A stretch of DNA of 64,000 nt from positions 86,198 to 150,197 of the forward strand of contig CAUJIK010000054.1 of NCBI GenBank assembly GCA_963205255.1. Reading direction: 5' to 3'. Numbering within the stretch: position 1 is the first letter of the stretch; each line of letters opens with the position of its first letter. The translations under genes were made by a program, and so were the position numbers. The stretch is from Pseudomonadota bacterium. GTDB taxonomy: Bacteria > Pseudomonadota > Gammaproteobacteria > Steroidobacterales > Steroidobacteraceae. The notes beneath the pieces are model-generated. The model saw only the letters and a program-made list of their open reading frames with translations. It ran no database searches and was not told the origin of the DNA. This document shows, piece by piece, positions 30,104 to 40,638 of the stretch.

Positions 30104-31536
30104 GCGATGCAGGCCGTGAATCCCATCAACAGCTCCTCGCGATCCAGGTTGCGACCGATGAATACCAGCTGGCTCACGCGCGGCGCATCGCCCCATGGCC
30201 GCTCCGGCCTGCCGTCGAACATCATGTGCACGCCGTGGAAGATGTAGCGCCGCTCGTCACCCTTGAGATTCAGCACGCCCTTCATGCGCAGGATGTTCTC
30301 GCCATGGGCCTGCAGCAGGTAGGAGAGCCAGTCATTGATCTTGCGCGCATCCAGCGGCCGCGCGTCGGTGATTCCCATGGAGGAAATCTCGGCATCATGA
30401 TGATGCGAGGCAAAGGTGCGTTCCGCGGCGGCAGGAACCGGCATGGTCAGCCCGAACTCGGCGGGGTGATGCTCGGTGAACAATGCCCACGCGCCGTCGG
30501 CGGGGATTTCGATGTGGTATTCGCCGCCCGCGCAGTCCATCGCCAGCGCTGCCGGTGCGCCGCCGGGAGAGAAACTGCCGCCACCGGGCACAGCCACCGC
30601 CGCTTCAGCGAACACGCGTACCGCGGGTTCGATCTGTGTCGCGAGTGATGCCGCATCGGCGGCGGGCAGCGGCAGCAACGCCACCTTCAGCGCCGCATGT
30701 TCATGATCGTGGTGGTGATGCGCATGCTCGGCATGAGCATGATCGCTCTCGTCATCATGGCCGTGCTCATGGTCATGGGTATCGCCGTGTCCATGGTCGT
30801 GGCCGTGTGCATGCTCACCCGCCGCGCGCAATACATGCCTGCCCTTCGGCAACACGTAAGCGCCCGCCCACTCGAACGGATACTGCGGTTCGAGGAAGGT
30901 TCCATCGAAGGCCAGCGCCCGGTCCAGGTCGAACGCGCCCAGCCCAAGCACCACGTCGACGGGCACCTGCGCGTCGCGCGCGCGATATATCTTCGCCGTG
31001 CCGTTGATGGCGCGGATGCGCTGCTCGATGCGCGCCAGATCCCTTTCGGACACCAGATCGGTCTTGTTGAGGATCACCACATCGGCGAAACCCACCTGTA
31101 TGGCGGGCTCCTTCAGATCATCCAGATGCCGCTCGAAATGCCGCGCGTCCACCAGCGTGACCACGGCATCGACGACGAACTGGTCGCGCAGGTCGTCGTC
31201 GAGGAAAAAGGTCTGCGCCACTGGCCCCGGGTCGGCCATGCCCGTGGTCTCGATCAGCACATGGTCGAAGCGCTCGCGCCGCTTGAGCAGCTGGCCCAGC
31301 ACGCGGATCAGATCGCCGCGCACCGTGCAGCAGATGCAGCCATTGCTGGTCTCGAAGATCTCTTCCTCGGCACCGATCACCAGCTGATGGTCCACGCCCA
31401 CTTCACCGAATTCGTTCTCGATCACGGCAATGCGTTTGCCATGGTTCTCGGACAGTATGCGGTTCAGCAGCGTGGTCTTGCCGGCTCCCAGGAAGCCGGT
31501 CAGCACGGTGACGGGAATGCGCGTGTTCTGGTTCAT
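30100..31536 (-). CDS. COG0523 (CobW/G3E family) GTPase with His-rich metal-binding insert
   Basis: [80 protein letters not shown]. Confidence 0.95.
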   Translation of the reverse strand: MNQNTRIPVTVLTGFLGAGKTTLLNRILSENHGKRIAVIENEFGEVGVDHQLVIGAEEEIFETSNGCICCTVRGDLIRVLGQLLKRRERFDHVLIETTGMADPGPVAQTFFLDDDLRDQFVVDAVVTLVDARHFERHLDDLKEPAIQVGFADVVILNKTDLVSERDLARIEQRIRAINGTAKIYRARDAQVPVDVVLGLGAFDLDRALAFDGTFLEPQYPFEWAGAYVLPKGRHVLRAAGEHAHGHDHGHGDTHDHEHGHDDESDHAHAEHAHHHHDHEHAALKVALLPLPAADAASLATQIEPAVRVFAEAAVAVPGGGSFSPGGAPAALAMDCAGGEYHIEIPADGAWALFTEHHPAEFGLTMPVPAAAERTFASHHHDAEISSMGITDARPLDARKINDWLSYLLQAHGENILRMKGVLNLKGDERRYIFHGVHMMFDGRPERPWGDAPRVSQLVFIGRNLDREELLMGFTACIA

Positions 31537-31709
31537 GATCGGGTTCGCCTGAGAATCAGTTTCTGTACCGGCCTGAAGGCCACAAGACGCAGCAGCAGCC
31601 ACCACCACAGGCGGCGGCCTAGCGGCGCGGGCTGCGGCGGTACGGCCGCGAAGAACTCGCGTTCCAGCGACACATGCCGCGGTCGCGCACTTGCAGGGTC
31701 GGTGCTCAC
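31533..31709 (-). CDS. 58-aa basic/hydrophobic small protein
   Basis: GTG start and TGA stop overlap both neighbours by 4 bp; [58 protein letters not shown]. Confidence 0.65.
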   Translation of the reverse strand: MSTDPASARPRHVSLEREFFAAVPPQPAPLGRRLWWWLLLRLVAFRPVQKLILRRTRS

Positions 31710-32299
31710 TTGCGTCCGGCCGTGTCCATTTCCCACACGGTAACCGGGCCGTCACGGCGCAGCCAGAAGCCGGCGCCGAGGTGACGGAAATTTCGATCCA
31801 GCTGTCGCCGGTACCAGCTGCCGCCGCGCAGGCTCACCGCCGGGTCGGTGCGCGACTGGTCGCAGTTCTCCTCCCAGTCCTCGCGCGTCAGCACGCCGAA
31901 ATACAGCAGCCCACGGCACACGCGCGCCAGGTTCGCGAGCGCCCGCTGCGTCTCGGCCGCCTTCAGGTATTGCAGCACGTCGTAGCAGATGACGAGGTCA
32001 TACTGCCCGCGACGGGTGAAATCCTGGATGCCGCCATGGATCCAGCCATAGCGGTCGCACAGATAGCGGCTCACCTCCAGGCCCGTGTAGGTCGCCTTCG
32101 GCAGGCCGCGCCGCAACGGCGCGCGCAGCAGGCCCACCCCGCAGCCGGCATCAAGGATGTTGCGCACCGGCAGGCCCAGATGGTCGGCAAAGGCCGCGAT
32201 CAGCCGACCGCGCGCGTTCATTTCGGCGCGATTGGTCACTGCGGTGCGCGGATTGAAGTAGAAGCGCTGGTAATAGGCGCGGTCGAAATGTTCTTTCAT
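31706..32299 (-). CDS. Class I SAM-dependent methyltransferase
   Basis: [33 protein letters not shown]. Confidence 0.88.
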   Translation of the reverse strand: MKEHFDRAYYQRFYFNPRTAVTNRAEMNARGRLIAAFADHLGLPVRNILDAGCGVGLLRAPLRRGLPKATYTGLEVSRYLCDRYGWIHGGIQDFTRRGQYDLVICYDVLQYLKAAETQRALANLARVCRGLLYFGVLTREDWEENCDQSRTDPAVSLRGGSWYRRQLDRNFRHLGAGFWLRRDGPVTVWEMDTAGRK

Positions 32300-32455
32300 T
32301 CGGGCAAACAAGGGGCAACGCGGGGCATGAGGCTGGCTCCTGGGGAAGGGAACCATTCTCATCCAGCGGACCAAAGACCCGCAAGCTGCATCGTTCCGGC
32401 GAAGCTGACCGCTATCCGGGCTGTTTCATCACAACTGCCGCGTCACCGCGTGGCG

Positions 32456-35400
32456 TCAGAACCTGATCTCGAAATACGCCTTGGCGCCGTGCGCACGCGC
32501 ACCCGAGGCCAGTTGCCCGATGTAGGAGAGTCCCACCCTGGCCGATGGCGATGGATTGAGGTCCAGTCCGGCCTCGATGACGGCGCTGTTCTTCGCAATC
32601 GGCGCGCCGGCGACACTGAAGCCGTCTGACCCGGCCAATGCCTGCATTGCCGTCGAAACGGTGTCGCCGAAGGCGCGCCGCCAGCCGAGCGTTCCACGCA
32701 GCCGGCCCGCCACACGTCCGAGCGAGCCGTTGGTCTCGGCGTGCAACCCCAGCGTGGTGAATGTCACCGCGGTCTTCTCATTGCGGCCGGTCAGAGCGGC
32801 CGCGCCGCCCTGCTCGGCGAAATCGCGGGTCTGCACGCCGACATGAGCCAGATTGGCATACGGCTCGAGGCGGACCGCGCCGGCGTCGAAGCCGTAACCG
32901 AATTCACCGAATACCTGCGTGGTGCCGCCATGATATCTGGCTGTCGTGCGGTCGTTGAAACCGGGCACAACGACCGAGCGCCGGATGTCGAGCTCGTGCC
33001 AGGTGTGGGCAAGGCCCGAGCGGAAGGCGAGATTGCCCTTTTCGGTGCCGCCATAGACCCCGAAATGATAATCGTCGCTGCTGCCTGACGAGAGGTTGCC
33101 GCCGGTGTGGGAGAGGGAGCGGCTGTAGCCGGCCATGAAGCCGATGCGCCAGTCGTCGGCGGGGCCGTCCATTCCCACAAGCAGACCACCGATCGAATGG
33201 TTGAGCGACGCGGCGTTGGCGTCGCTGTCGATCGAACCCCATGAGCCGAAAGCCACGCTCCACAGTGCGGCTCCGGCGTGATCTGGCGCGACCAGCGCCG
33301 GGGCATCGCCGGCGCCCTACGCCAGCACCGGAGTGAGCGATCCTCCCGCATTTCCGAAGGCCGAACGCATGCGGTCGGTGGCCGCGTCGCGCAGGAAGCG
33401 GCTGTCCTCGATCAGCACCGTCCGGGTCGATGCATGAATCTCGCCCGAGAGCGCATCGAAGCCGGCGCGCGCCACGTCCTGATCACTGCTCAATGCGACG
33501 GCGCGCCAGAGAACATGGGTATCGTCGAGCCTGTCCATGGCATCGGCGGCCGCGATCTGGTTGCGGGTGCGGCCGATCTGCCCGAAGGTGACATCGTTGC
33601 GCACCATCTCCAGCGTCACATCGTTGCCATCACCGCCGTCATAGGCGACACGCGCGTCGAGGAACAGCAGATTGTCCGTGACCTGACCGAAGGTGCCGGC
33701 GACGGCGCCCGCGCTCTGCTTGTCGATGAGGGTGTAGGGACCGTTGAGGATGCCCCAGCTCTCCGCATTGCCCGACGACAGCACCAGATCGAGCGTCGCG
33801 TCGGTGAGATCAACGGCGCCGACCGCGACGATCCGGTCGGCCGCCGTCGGAGTCACCCCGATCCGCAGAGTGCCATGGTTGATGTAGTCGCCGAGAATGT
33901 TCTGTGTTCCGATCGAGCTGCCCAGAGCGTGAACGCCGCCGGGGGCGATGATCACAGTCGAGCCGGCCGAACCGAGGCTGCCGGTGCCGCTGAGCAGCGC
34001 GCCGGCACCGACGGTGATCGAGCCACCCAGGGCGTTCCCGACCACAAGCTGGCCCCCGGCAACATTCGTCCTGCCTTTGAAACCAGAGGAGTCGCCGGTC
34101 AGCGTGGTGATTCCGACATGGTGGCCGAGAGCATGATGGTCATGAGCATGAGAGTCGGAGCTGCTGCTGGAAAGTGCCGCCGCGAAGGTCGTGGCGCCGG
34201 CATGGTTGAAGACCAGCGTGCCGGTGCCCTCGCCGAATTCGAGACTTGCCGAGTCCAGCGTTCCCGCGGCAGTGGCGGCATCGCCCGCTGCCGCACCGAT
34301 GTTCAGCGTGCCTCTGCTGCCGGTCTCGGTGCCGATCAGGACTGCTGCGGAACTGGCCTCGCCATCGTCGGAGATGGTCAGCGTTCCGATGCCGGCTCTG
34401 CCGACATGCAGATCGGCGCCGATGCTCCATTGCGAGCCAGAACCGGTTACGGTCGCCGTACCGGTCGAACCGAGAACGCTGCCGACATAGGCCGAGCCGC
34501 TGCCGTGAAGCTTGCCGCCACTGTCGATCCGCAATGTGCCGCTCGATCCTTCCTGATTGCCGACATAAACGGCATTGCTGCTATTCGCGGTTCCGCGATC
34601 GGAGATCGTCAAGCGGCCTGAGCCATAGTGTCCGACGTAGAGATTGCCGCCGGTGTTCCACGCAGAACCCGCCCCGGTTACCGTGGCTTCACCCACGGCG
34701 CCCGTGGTGTGGCCGAGATAACCACCGCCCGTGTTGCTGACGAGACCACCGTCGGTGACGCTGAGTGTTCCGGCGCCTTCCTGGCCGACGATGAGAGCGG
34801 CGGAACTGGCCCACACGGAGCCTCTGCCAGTAACGGCAATCGCGCCAGTCGCGCCGGCGTAGCGCGCGACAGAGCCAGTGGTATTGGCAAGGCTTGCGCC
34901 ATCAGCCACCGTCAGCGCTCCGTCGCCCGAGGCACCGACATAGAGCAGGCCGCTGTTGCTCCATGTCGAGCCGCTTCCGCTGACCGTGACCGCACCGATC
35001 GAGCCGGCAGAGTTTGCTATATAAGCAGTGCCGTTGGAGAGCGTGCCGCCGCCGTCGATCAGCAGCGTGCCGCTGGATCCCGCCAGACTGCCGATATAGG
35101 CGGTGCTGACGCTGCTTACCGCTCCGTGATCGGAAATCGTCAAGACGCCTGCGCCTGCGTGGCCTAACGCGAGGGTACCGCTCACGCTCCATTGCGAACC
35201 AGTGCCAGTCACCGTTGCCGCGCCAGCCGAACCGGCCGAATATGCAATGCGGGCACTGTCGTTGACGGAGAGCCTGCCACCGCTATCGATCAGCAGTACG
35301 CCAAAGCCCCCGTATCCGACGGTAAGGATGCCGCTGCTGCTCCATTGTGAACCGGCGCCGGTCACAGTCGCCGCGCCCGTCGAGCCGGAAGAGCTTCCGA

Positions 35401-36265
35401 TACGGGCAACACCGAAGTTGGCGAGTGTACCGCCGCTGTCGATCCGCAATGTGCCGTCCGATCCAGCCTGTTTTCCGACAAAAAAGGTATTGCTGGCGTT
35501 CACCACCCCCTGCTCGGAGATCGTCAAAGCGCCAAGGCCCGAGTATCCGATGCTGAGAATGCCGTTGCTGCTCCATTGTGAACCGGCGCCGGTCACAATC
35601 GCCGCGCCCGTCGAACCGGACTCGCTTCCGATACGGGCAGCGCCGATGTTGGCGAGCGAGCCGCCGCTGTCGATCCGCAATGCCCCGTCCGATCCAGCCT
35701 GATTTCCGACAAAGACAATACTGGCGACATTTGTCGCCGCGTAGTCGGAGATCGTCAAGGCGCCAAGGCCCGAATATCCGATGCTGAAATTGGCGCTGCT
35801 GCTCCATTGAGAGCCTGTGCCGATCACCGTCGCGACGGCCGTGGAGCTGGCGTATCCCATGTAAACGGTCCCATTGGAGAGCGTGCCGCCGTTTCTGATC
35901 AGAAGCTTGCCGCCCGTCGCCGACGTGCCGAGACTGACGCTGCTGGCCGTGGCAATGGACGTGTCGATAACGGCATCATCCGCGCCATTGATCGTCGTGG
36001 CATCCGCGGACGTGGGCACCTGACCTTGCTGCCAGTTGCCGGGCTTGAACCAGTCGTCATCGATCACGCCAGTCCACGTTCGGGCAGCCGACCAGGCAGG
36101 CGAAGCAAGCACCGACGCCGCAAGAAACAACGATGCCGCGGTCAATCCTGGCGATACGCGCTCCCGCAGCAGCCGAAGCAACGACGCGCCACGCCGCAGC
36201 CTGACGTTCGCGAGTCGCCCACGCGCCACGATCCGCGGCACGATTTCAGAGCTCAAGTCGTCCAA
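32456..36265 (-). pseudogene. Autotransporter (passenger + beta-barrel) interrupted by an in-frame TAG at 33317-33319
   Basis: ORFs 33317-36265 and 32456-33256 share one frame; passenger TGxGSxW/GxLTISDxG/GTLRIDSGG repeats, barrel ending FEIRF. Confidence 0.85.
34250..35850 (-). repeat. Tandem passenger repeats, about 231 nt (77 codons) between near-identical copies
   Basis: TCCATTGTGAACCGGCGCCGGTCACA recurs on the + strand near 35340 and 35571; protein repeat SQWSSxGILxxGYxGxGxLTIS...GTLRIDSGGTLANxGxARIGSxSGSTGA. Confidence 0.8.
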
Positions 36266-36474
36266 TGACCGCTCCCCGAGCTTTCAGGGAACTGGACGCG
36301 TTATGGTTGACCTCATCAAATCGTCCCTGTGTCCAATTTGCAGATGGGCGGATATTCCGTCATCCCGCACAGGGGTCGCCCCGAACCGGATCACGAAAAT
36401 CCGGCAGGCCGTCATGGATCTGGAGAACTGTGATCGATTTATGAAAGAAGGGCTTTCTGGCACCATAGGCGCAC

Positions 36475-37797
36475 ATGTCTCCCCCATCACCCCGCGTCGG
36501 CTTCGTGAGCCTGGGCTGCCCCAAGGCCCTGGTCGACTCCGAACGCATCCTCACGCAGCTGCGCATCCGCGGCTACGAAATCTCGCCCAGCTACGAGGCC
36601 TCCGACCTCGTGGTGGTGAACACCTGCGGCTTCATCGACAGCGCCATCGATGAATCGCTCGAAGCCATCGGCGAGGCGCTGGAGGCCAACGGCAAGGTGG
36701 TGGTCACGGGGTGCCTCGGCGCCAATCCCGGGCGCATCCTCGAAAAGCATCCGCATGTGCTCGCCGTCACCGGCCCGCATGCCACCGAGGAAGTGCTGGA
36801 GGTCGTGCACCAGCACCTGCCGCGCCCGCACGACCCTTACACCGATCTCGTGCCGCCGCAGGGCATCCGCCTCACGCCGCGCCATTACGCCTATCTGAAG
36901 ATCTCGGAAGGCTGCAACAACAAATGCAGCTTCTGCATCATCCCCGCGTTGCGCGGCCGGCTGGCCTCCCGGCCGCTGGCCGAAGTGCTGCGCGAGGCCG
37001 AGCGGCTGGTCGCGGCAGGCACGAAGGAGCTGCTGGTCATCTCGCAGGACACCAGCGCCTACGGTGTGGACCGCCGTTATGAACCTGCCACCTGGCACGA
37101 CACCGCTTTCGAAACTCGCTTCATCGATCTGGCCCGCGCGCTGGGCAGTCTCGGCGTGTGGGTGCGGCTGCACTATGTGTACCCCTATCCGCATGTGGAC
37201 GAGGTGTTGCCGCTGATGGCCGATGGCCGCGTGCTGCCCTATCTCGACATCCCCTTCCAGCATGGCAGCGCGTCGGTGCTCAAGCGCATGCGCCGTCCGG
37301 CCCATGCCGAGAACACGCTGGCGCGCATCCATGAGTGGCGGCGCCAGGTGCCCGAGCTGACCTTGCGCAGCACTTTCATCGTCGGCTTCCCGGGCGAAAC
37401 TGAAGCCGAGTTCGAGGAGATGCTGGCCTGGCTGGACGAGGCGAACCTGGATCGCGTCGGCTGCTTCAAGTATTCGCCGGTGCAGGGCGCCACGGCGAAT
37501 GACATTCCCGGCGCGGTCACACCCGAAGTCATGGACGAGCGCTACGAGCGCTTCATGCAGAAGGCAGGCGCCATCAGCGCCGCGCGGCTGCGGGCGAAGG
37601 TGGGCAGGGAAATGACTGTGCTGGTCGATGAGGTTGCGGGCGGCTCTGCCACGGCCCGCACCATGGGCGATGCGCCCGAGATCGACGGCACCGTGAAGAT
37701 GCGCGCCACGAAAGCGCTGCGCGCCGGCGAGTTCGCGCGCGTGCGCATCACCGACGCCGACACCTACGATCTCACCGCCGACGCGCTGCCCGGCTGA
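36475..37797 (+). CDS. rimO: Ribosomal protein S12 methylthiotransferase RimO
   Basis: [42 protein letters not shown] radical-SAM motif. Confidence 0.96.
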   Translation: MSPPSPRVGFVSLGCPKALVDSERILTQLRIRGYEISPSYEASDLVVVNTCGFIDSAIDESLEAIGEALEANGKVVVTGCLGANPGRILEKHPHVLAVTGPHATEEVLEVVHQHLPRPHDPYTDLVPPQGIRLTPRHYAYLKISEGCNNKCSFCIIPALRGRLASRPLAEVLREAERLVAAGTKELLVISQDTSAYGVDRRYEPATWHDTAFETRFIDLARALGSLGVWVRLHYVYPYPHVDEVLPLMADGRVLPYLDIPFQHGSASVLKRMRRPAHAENTLARIHEWRRQVPELTLRSTFIVGFPGETEAEFEEMLAWLDEANLDRVGCFKYSPVQGATANDIPGAVTPEVMDERYERFMQKAGAISAARLRAKVGREMTVLVDEVAGGSATARTMGDAPEIDGTVKMRATKALRAGEFARVRITDADTYDLTADALPG

Positions 37798-37814
37798 CGA
37801 TCTCGTCGCCGAAG

Positions 37815-37851
37815 CATTGCCCTGCCGACTCACCGGGCCGGCAGGGCAATG
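37815..37851. terminator. Bidirectional hairpin between convergent rimO and serine hydrolase genes
   Basis: CATTGCCCTGCCG / CGGCAGGGCAATG perfect 13-bp stem, 11-nt loop. Confidence 0.6.
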
Positions 37852-39126
37852 TCAGTCGATCAGCGCCTGCATCACCGCCGTCTCGAATTCTTCCGAGCGT
37901 CCCTGGGCGGGCGTCTGCACCATGAGGATGGCGGTGAGCTTCTTCGCCGGATCCACCCAGAAGTGCGTGCCGTAGGCGCCGGCCCAGCCGAAACTGCCGT
38001 TGGAGATCAGTGTGCGCCGCGCGGCACGGTCGGTTACGGAGCGCACGGCAAGCCCGAAGCCTTCGCCGGCTGGTCGGCCAGCCAGCGTGTCGGCAAGAAT
38101 GCTGGAACCCATGAGTTGCACGGCGGCGGGGCTCAGGATGCGTACACCGTTGAGCTCACCTCCATTGGCCAGCATCATCGCGAAGCGCGCATACGACTCC
38201 GCGCTGCTCATCAGACCCGCGCCGCCGGAGAAATATGCCGGGCCCGACATCCTGTCGGGATCCGCGGCCGGCGTCAGTACGCCATCGGCCCGCGTGTAGT
38301 TGGTTACCAGCCGCGCGCGCTGCGCATCGCTGGGCCAGAAGAAGATGTCGCGCATTCCCAGTGGAGCAAACAGGCGCTCGCGCAGGAATTCATCGTAGCT
38401 CACGCCACTGGCGATCTCGACGATGCGCGCCGCGACATCCAGACCGGCGAAGGGGCTGTAGGCCCAGCGCGTGCCGGGCTGGAACTCCAGCGCGGTTTCG
38501 GTGCCGAGGTTGTCCACCCACTTGAGACCGATCTCGTGGCGCTTCTGGTACGAGGCCTGCCCGCCTGAATTGCCGTTGGGGCCACTCATGAGACCGGAGC
38601 TGTGCGTGAGCAGGTCGAGCACCGTGATGCCGCGCTCGGCCGGCACAGTGTAGAAATTCGGCGCGGCGGGCGTTCCTGCCGCAGGCGCGGCGCCCGGCCC
38701 CGCGGCCTGCCGCGCGGGCAGCGCCACGGCCACCTTCATGTCGCGGTAGGACGGCAGGAACTTCGACACCGGATCATCGAGGCGCAGCTTGCCCTCTTCA
38801 ACCAGCATCATGACGGCGACCGCCGTGATGGGTTTGCTCATGGAAGCCACGCGGAAGATGGTGTCCTTCTGCATCGGCTTGCGCGTCGCCACATCCGCGA
38901 CGCCGCGCGCCGACAGATGCACGATGCGCCCATTGCGCGCCACCAGCGCGACGCCTCCGGATATCTCGCCCGCCTCGATCTTGCGATCGATGAACTGGTC
39001 CACGCGCTGCAGGCGACTGGCAGAGAATCCTGCCTGCGCGGGCGCCGCGGTCTGTGCGCCGACAACTGCGGTGAAGGAAAGCAACGGAACCGCAACGGCG
39101 GCGGCAAGCATCAGGCGTCGGATCAT
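37852..39126 (-). CDS. Serine hydrolase (beta-lactamase class C-like)
   Basis: FRVASMSKPITAVAVMMLVEEGKLRLDDPVSKFLP. Confidence 0.9.
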   Translation of the reverse strand: MIRRLMLAAAVAVPLLSFTAVVGAQTAAPAQAGFSASRLQRVDQFIDRKIEAGEISGGVALVARNGRIVHLSARGVADVATRKPMQKDTIFRVASMSKPITAVAVMMLVEEGKLRLDDPVSKFLPSYRDMKVAVALPARQAAGPGAAPAAGTPAAPNFYTVPAERGITVLDLLTHSSGLMSGPNGNSGGQASYQKRHEIGLKWVDNLGTETALEFQPGTRWAYSPFAGLDVAARIVEIASGVSYDEFLRERLFAPLGMRDIFFWPSDAQRARLVTNYTRADGVLTPAADPDRMSGPAYFSGGAGLMSSAESYARFAMMLANGGELNGVRILSPAAVQLMGSSILADTLAGRPAGEGFGLAVRSVTDRAARRTLISNGSFGWAGAYGTHFWVDPAKKLTAILMVQTPAQGRSEEFETAVMQALID

Positions 39127-39167
39127 GTTTTCCCCAGGCGGTAGCGATGCGCGAGCGAAGGCAGAGC

Positions 39168-39995
39168 CTACACCAGCGCGGCGAAGCGTGCTTCCAGGCC
39201 GGGCATGTCCGTGATGTCAAGCTCGAAGGTGTTCTCCAGCACGCCGCGCAGATCGACAACGCCTGCAAGCCGACGCTTCTCGATGCGCCCATCGAGACCA
39301 CGGAAGGTGAAATTGCGGTCGCGCAGCGAGTAGCGCCCATCCGGCATGGCGCGCGCCACGGCGAGCCCCGTGACGAAGTGCGAATGCGGATCGCGCGAGA
39401 GCTGGAAATTCGCCGCCTCGAAATCCACCGGCCATTGCGGCTGCAGATTGAAACGGTACAGGGGCAGCCAGCGCATCTCGCCCGTGGCGGCATCCTTGAC
39501 CTGCGCTTCCAGAAGCAGATCCTCGTCCAGAGGCCGCAGCCGGCAGGGTCCATGCGGCGTCTGCTGCGCAAGCCCCGTGTCGAGAGTGAGGATGCCCGTC
39601 GTGGTCAATCCGCCAAACCCGACATCCGCAATGAACCTGCGACCCTCCACGCCAACCTGCAGCAACTGATGTGTACGCGGCGCAAGGCCGGTCTCCTCCC
39701 TTCCCCACAGCACACGCGCCGCCAGATCCACCACCTCGAAGCCCAGCGCACGCAGCGCATTGCCCAGCAGCAGGTTCTGTTCGAAGCACCAGCCGCCGCG
39801 GCGGCGGTCGATGAGCTTCGCCTCCACATCGGCGGGCCTGAGGCTCACCGGCTGGCCGGTAAAGGCCGCGATGTTCTCGAAGGGAATCGACGAAGCATGG
39901 CGCAGCACCAGCTCCTGCAATGTGGGGATATCGGCCCGCGACGACCCCTCGAATCCGATGCGGCGCAGATAGCGGGTGAGTGTGCCGTGATCCAT
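39168..39995 (-). CDS. nat: Arylamine N-acetyltransferase
   Basis: IPFENIAAFTGQ, RRGGWCFEQNLLLGNALRALGF, THQLLQV. Confidence 0.9.
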   Translation of the reverse strand: MDHGTLTRYLRRIGFEGSSRADIPTLQELVLRHASSIPFENIAAFTGQPVSLRPADVEAKLIDRRRGGWCFEQNLLLGNALRALGFEVVDLAARVLWGREETGLAPRTHQLLQVGVEGRRFIADVGFGGLTTTGILTLDTGLAQQTPHGPCRLRPLDEDLLLEAQVKDAATGEMRWLPLYRFNLQPQWPVDFEAANFQLSRDPHSHFVTGLAVARAMPDGRYSLRDRNFTFRGLDGRIEKRRLAGVVDLRGVLENTFELDITDMPGLEARFAALV

Positions 39996-40004
39996 GCGCG
40001 CTCC

Positions 40005-40589
40005 TCAGGACTGGAAACCGACGCCGAGCAACACCAGCACACCCAGCACCAGAAAGATGGCCGCGGCGATGCCGTGCACCAGCCGCATGGGCAGCTTGCG
40101 CGCGGCCACGTCACCGAGCAACACGGCAGGCACATTGGCCAGCATCATGCCCAGCGTGGTGCCCAGAACCACACTCGCCAGCGAGCTGTACTTCGCGGCC
40201 AGCGCGACCGTCGCGATCTGCGTCTTGTCGCCCATCTCCAGCAGGAAGAATGCCAGCAGCGTGGTGCCGAAGACTCCGAACCGCGGCGTGGACTCTTTCT
40301 CTTCCTCGATCCGGTCGGGAATCATTATCCACACCGCCATCGCGATGAACGACAGCCCGAGGATCCAGCGCATGGCGACCGGCCCCACCAGCGTGGACAC
40401 CCACGCTCCCACAGCACCCGCCATTGCATGGTTCACCAGCGTCGCGACAAGGATGCCGAGGATGATGGGGACGGGTTTGCGGAAACGCGCGGCGAGCACC
40501 AGCGCCAGCAGCTGCGTCTTGTCGCCGATCTCGGCAAGCGCGACAACACCGGTCGACACCAGAAAAGCTTCGAGCATCAGGGAATCCAC
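40005..40589 (-). CDS. TMEM165/GDT1 (UPF0016) family protein
   Basis: Two E-x-GDKTQ motifs: EIGDKTQLLALVLAARF and EMGDKTQIATVALAAKY. Confidence 0.9.
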   Translation of the reverse strand: MDSLMLEAFLVSTGVVALAEIGDKTQLLALVLAARFRKPVPIILGILVATLVNHAMAGAVGAWVSTLVGPVAMRWILGLSFIAMAVWIMIPDRIEEEKESTPRFGVFGTTLLAFFLLEMGDKTQIATVALAAKYSSLASVVLGTTLGMMLANVPAVLLGDVAARKLPMRLVHGIAAAIFLVLGVLVLLGVGFQS

Positions 40590-40638
40590 GTGAAAGACTC
40601 AGGCACGGCCGGAAACCTTGCGGCCAGCGCCTCGAAGT

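Noticed and set aside
34250-35850. Periodic repeats considered as a CRISPR array
   Set aside because: Period about 231 bp, in frame and translating into autotransporter passenger repeats; no short identical repeats with unique spacers.
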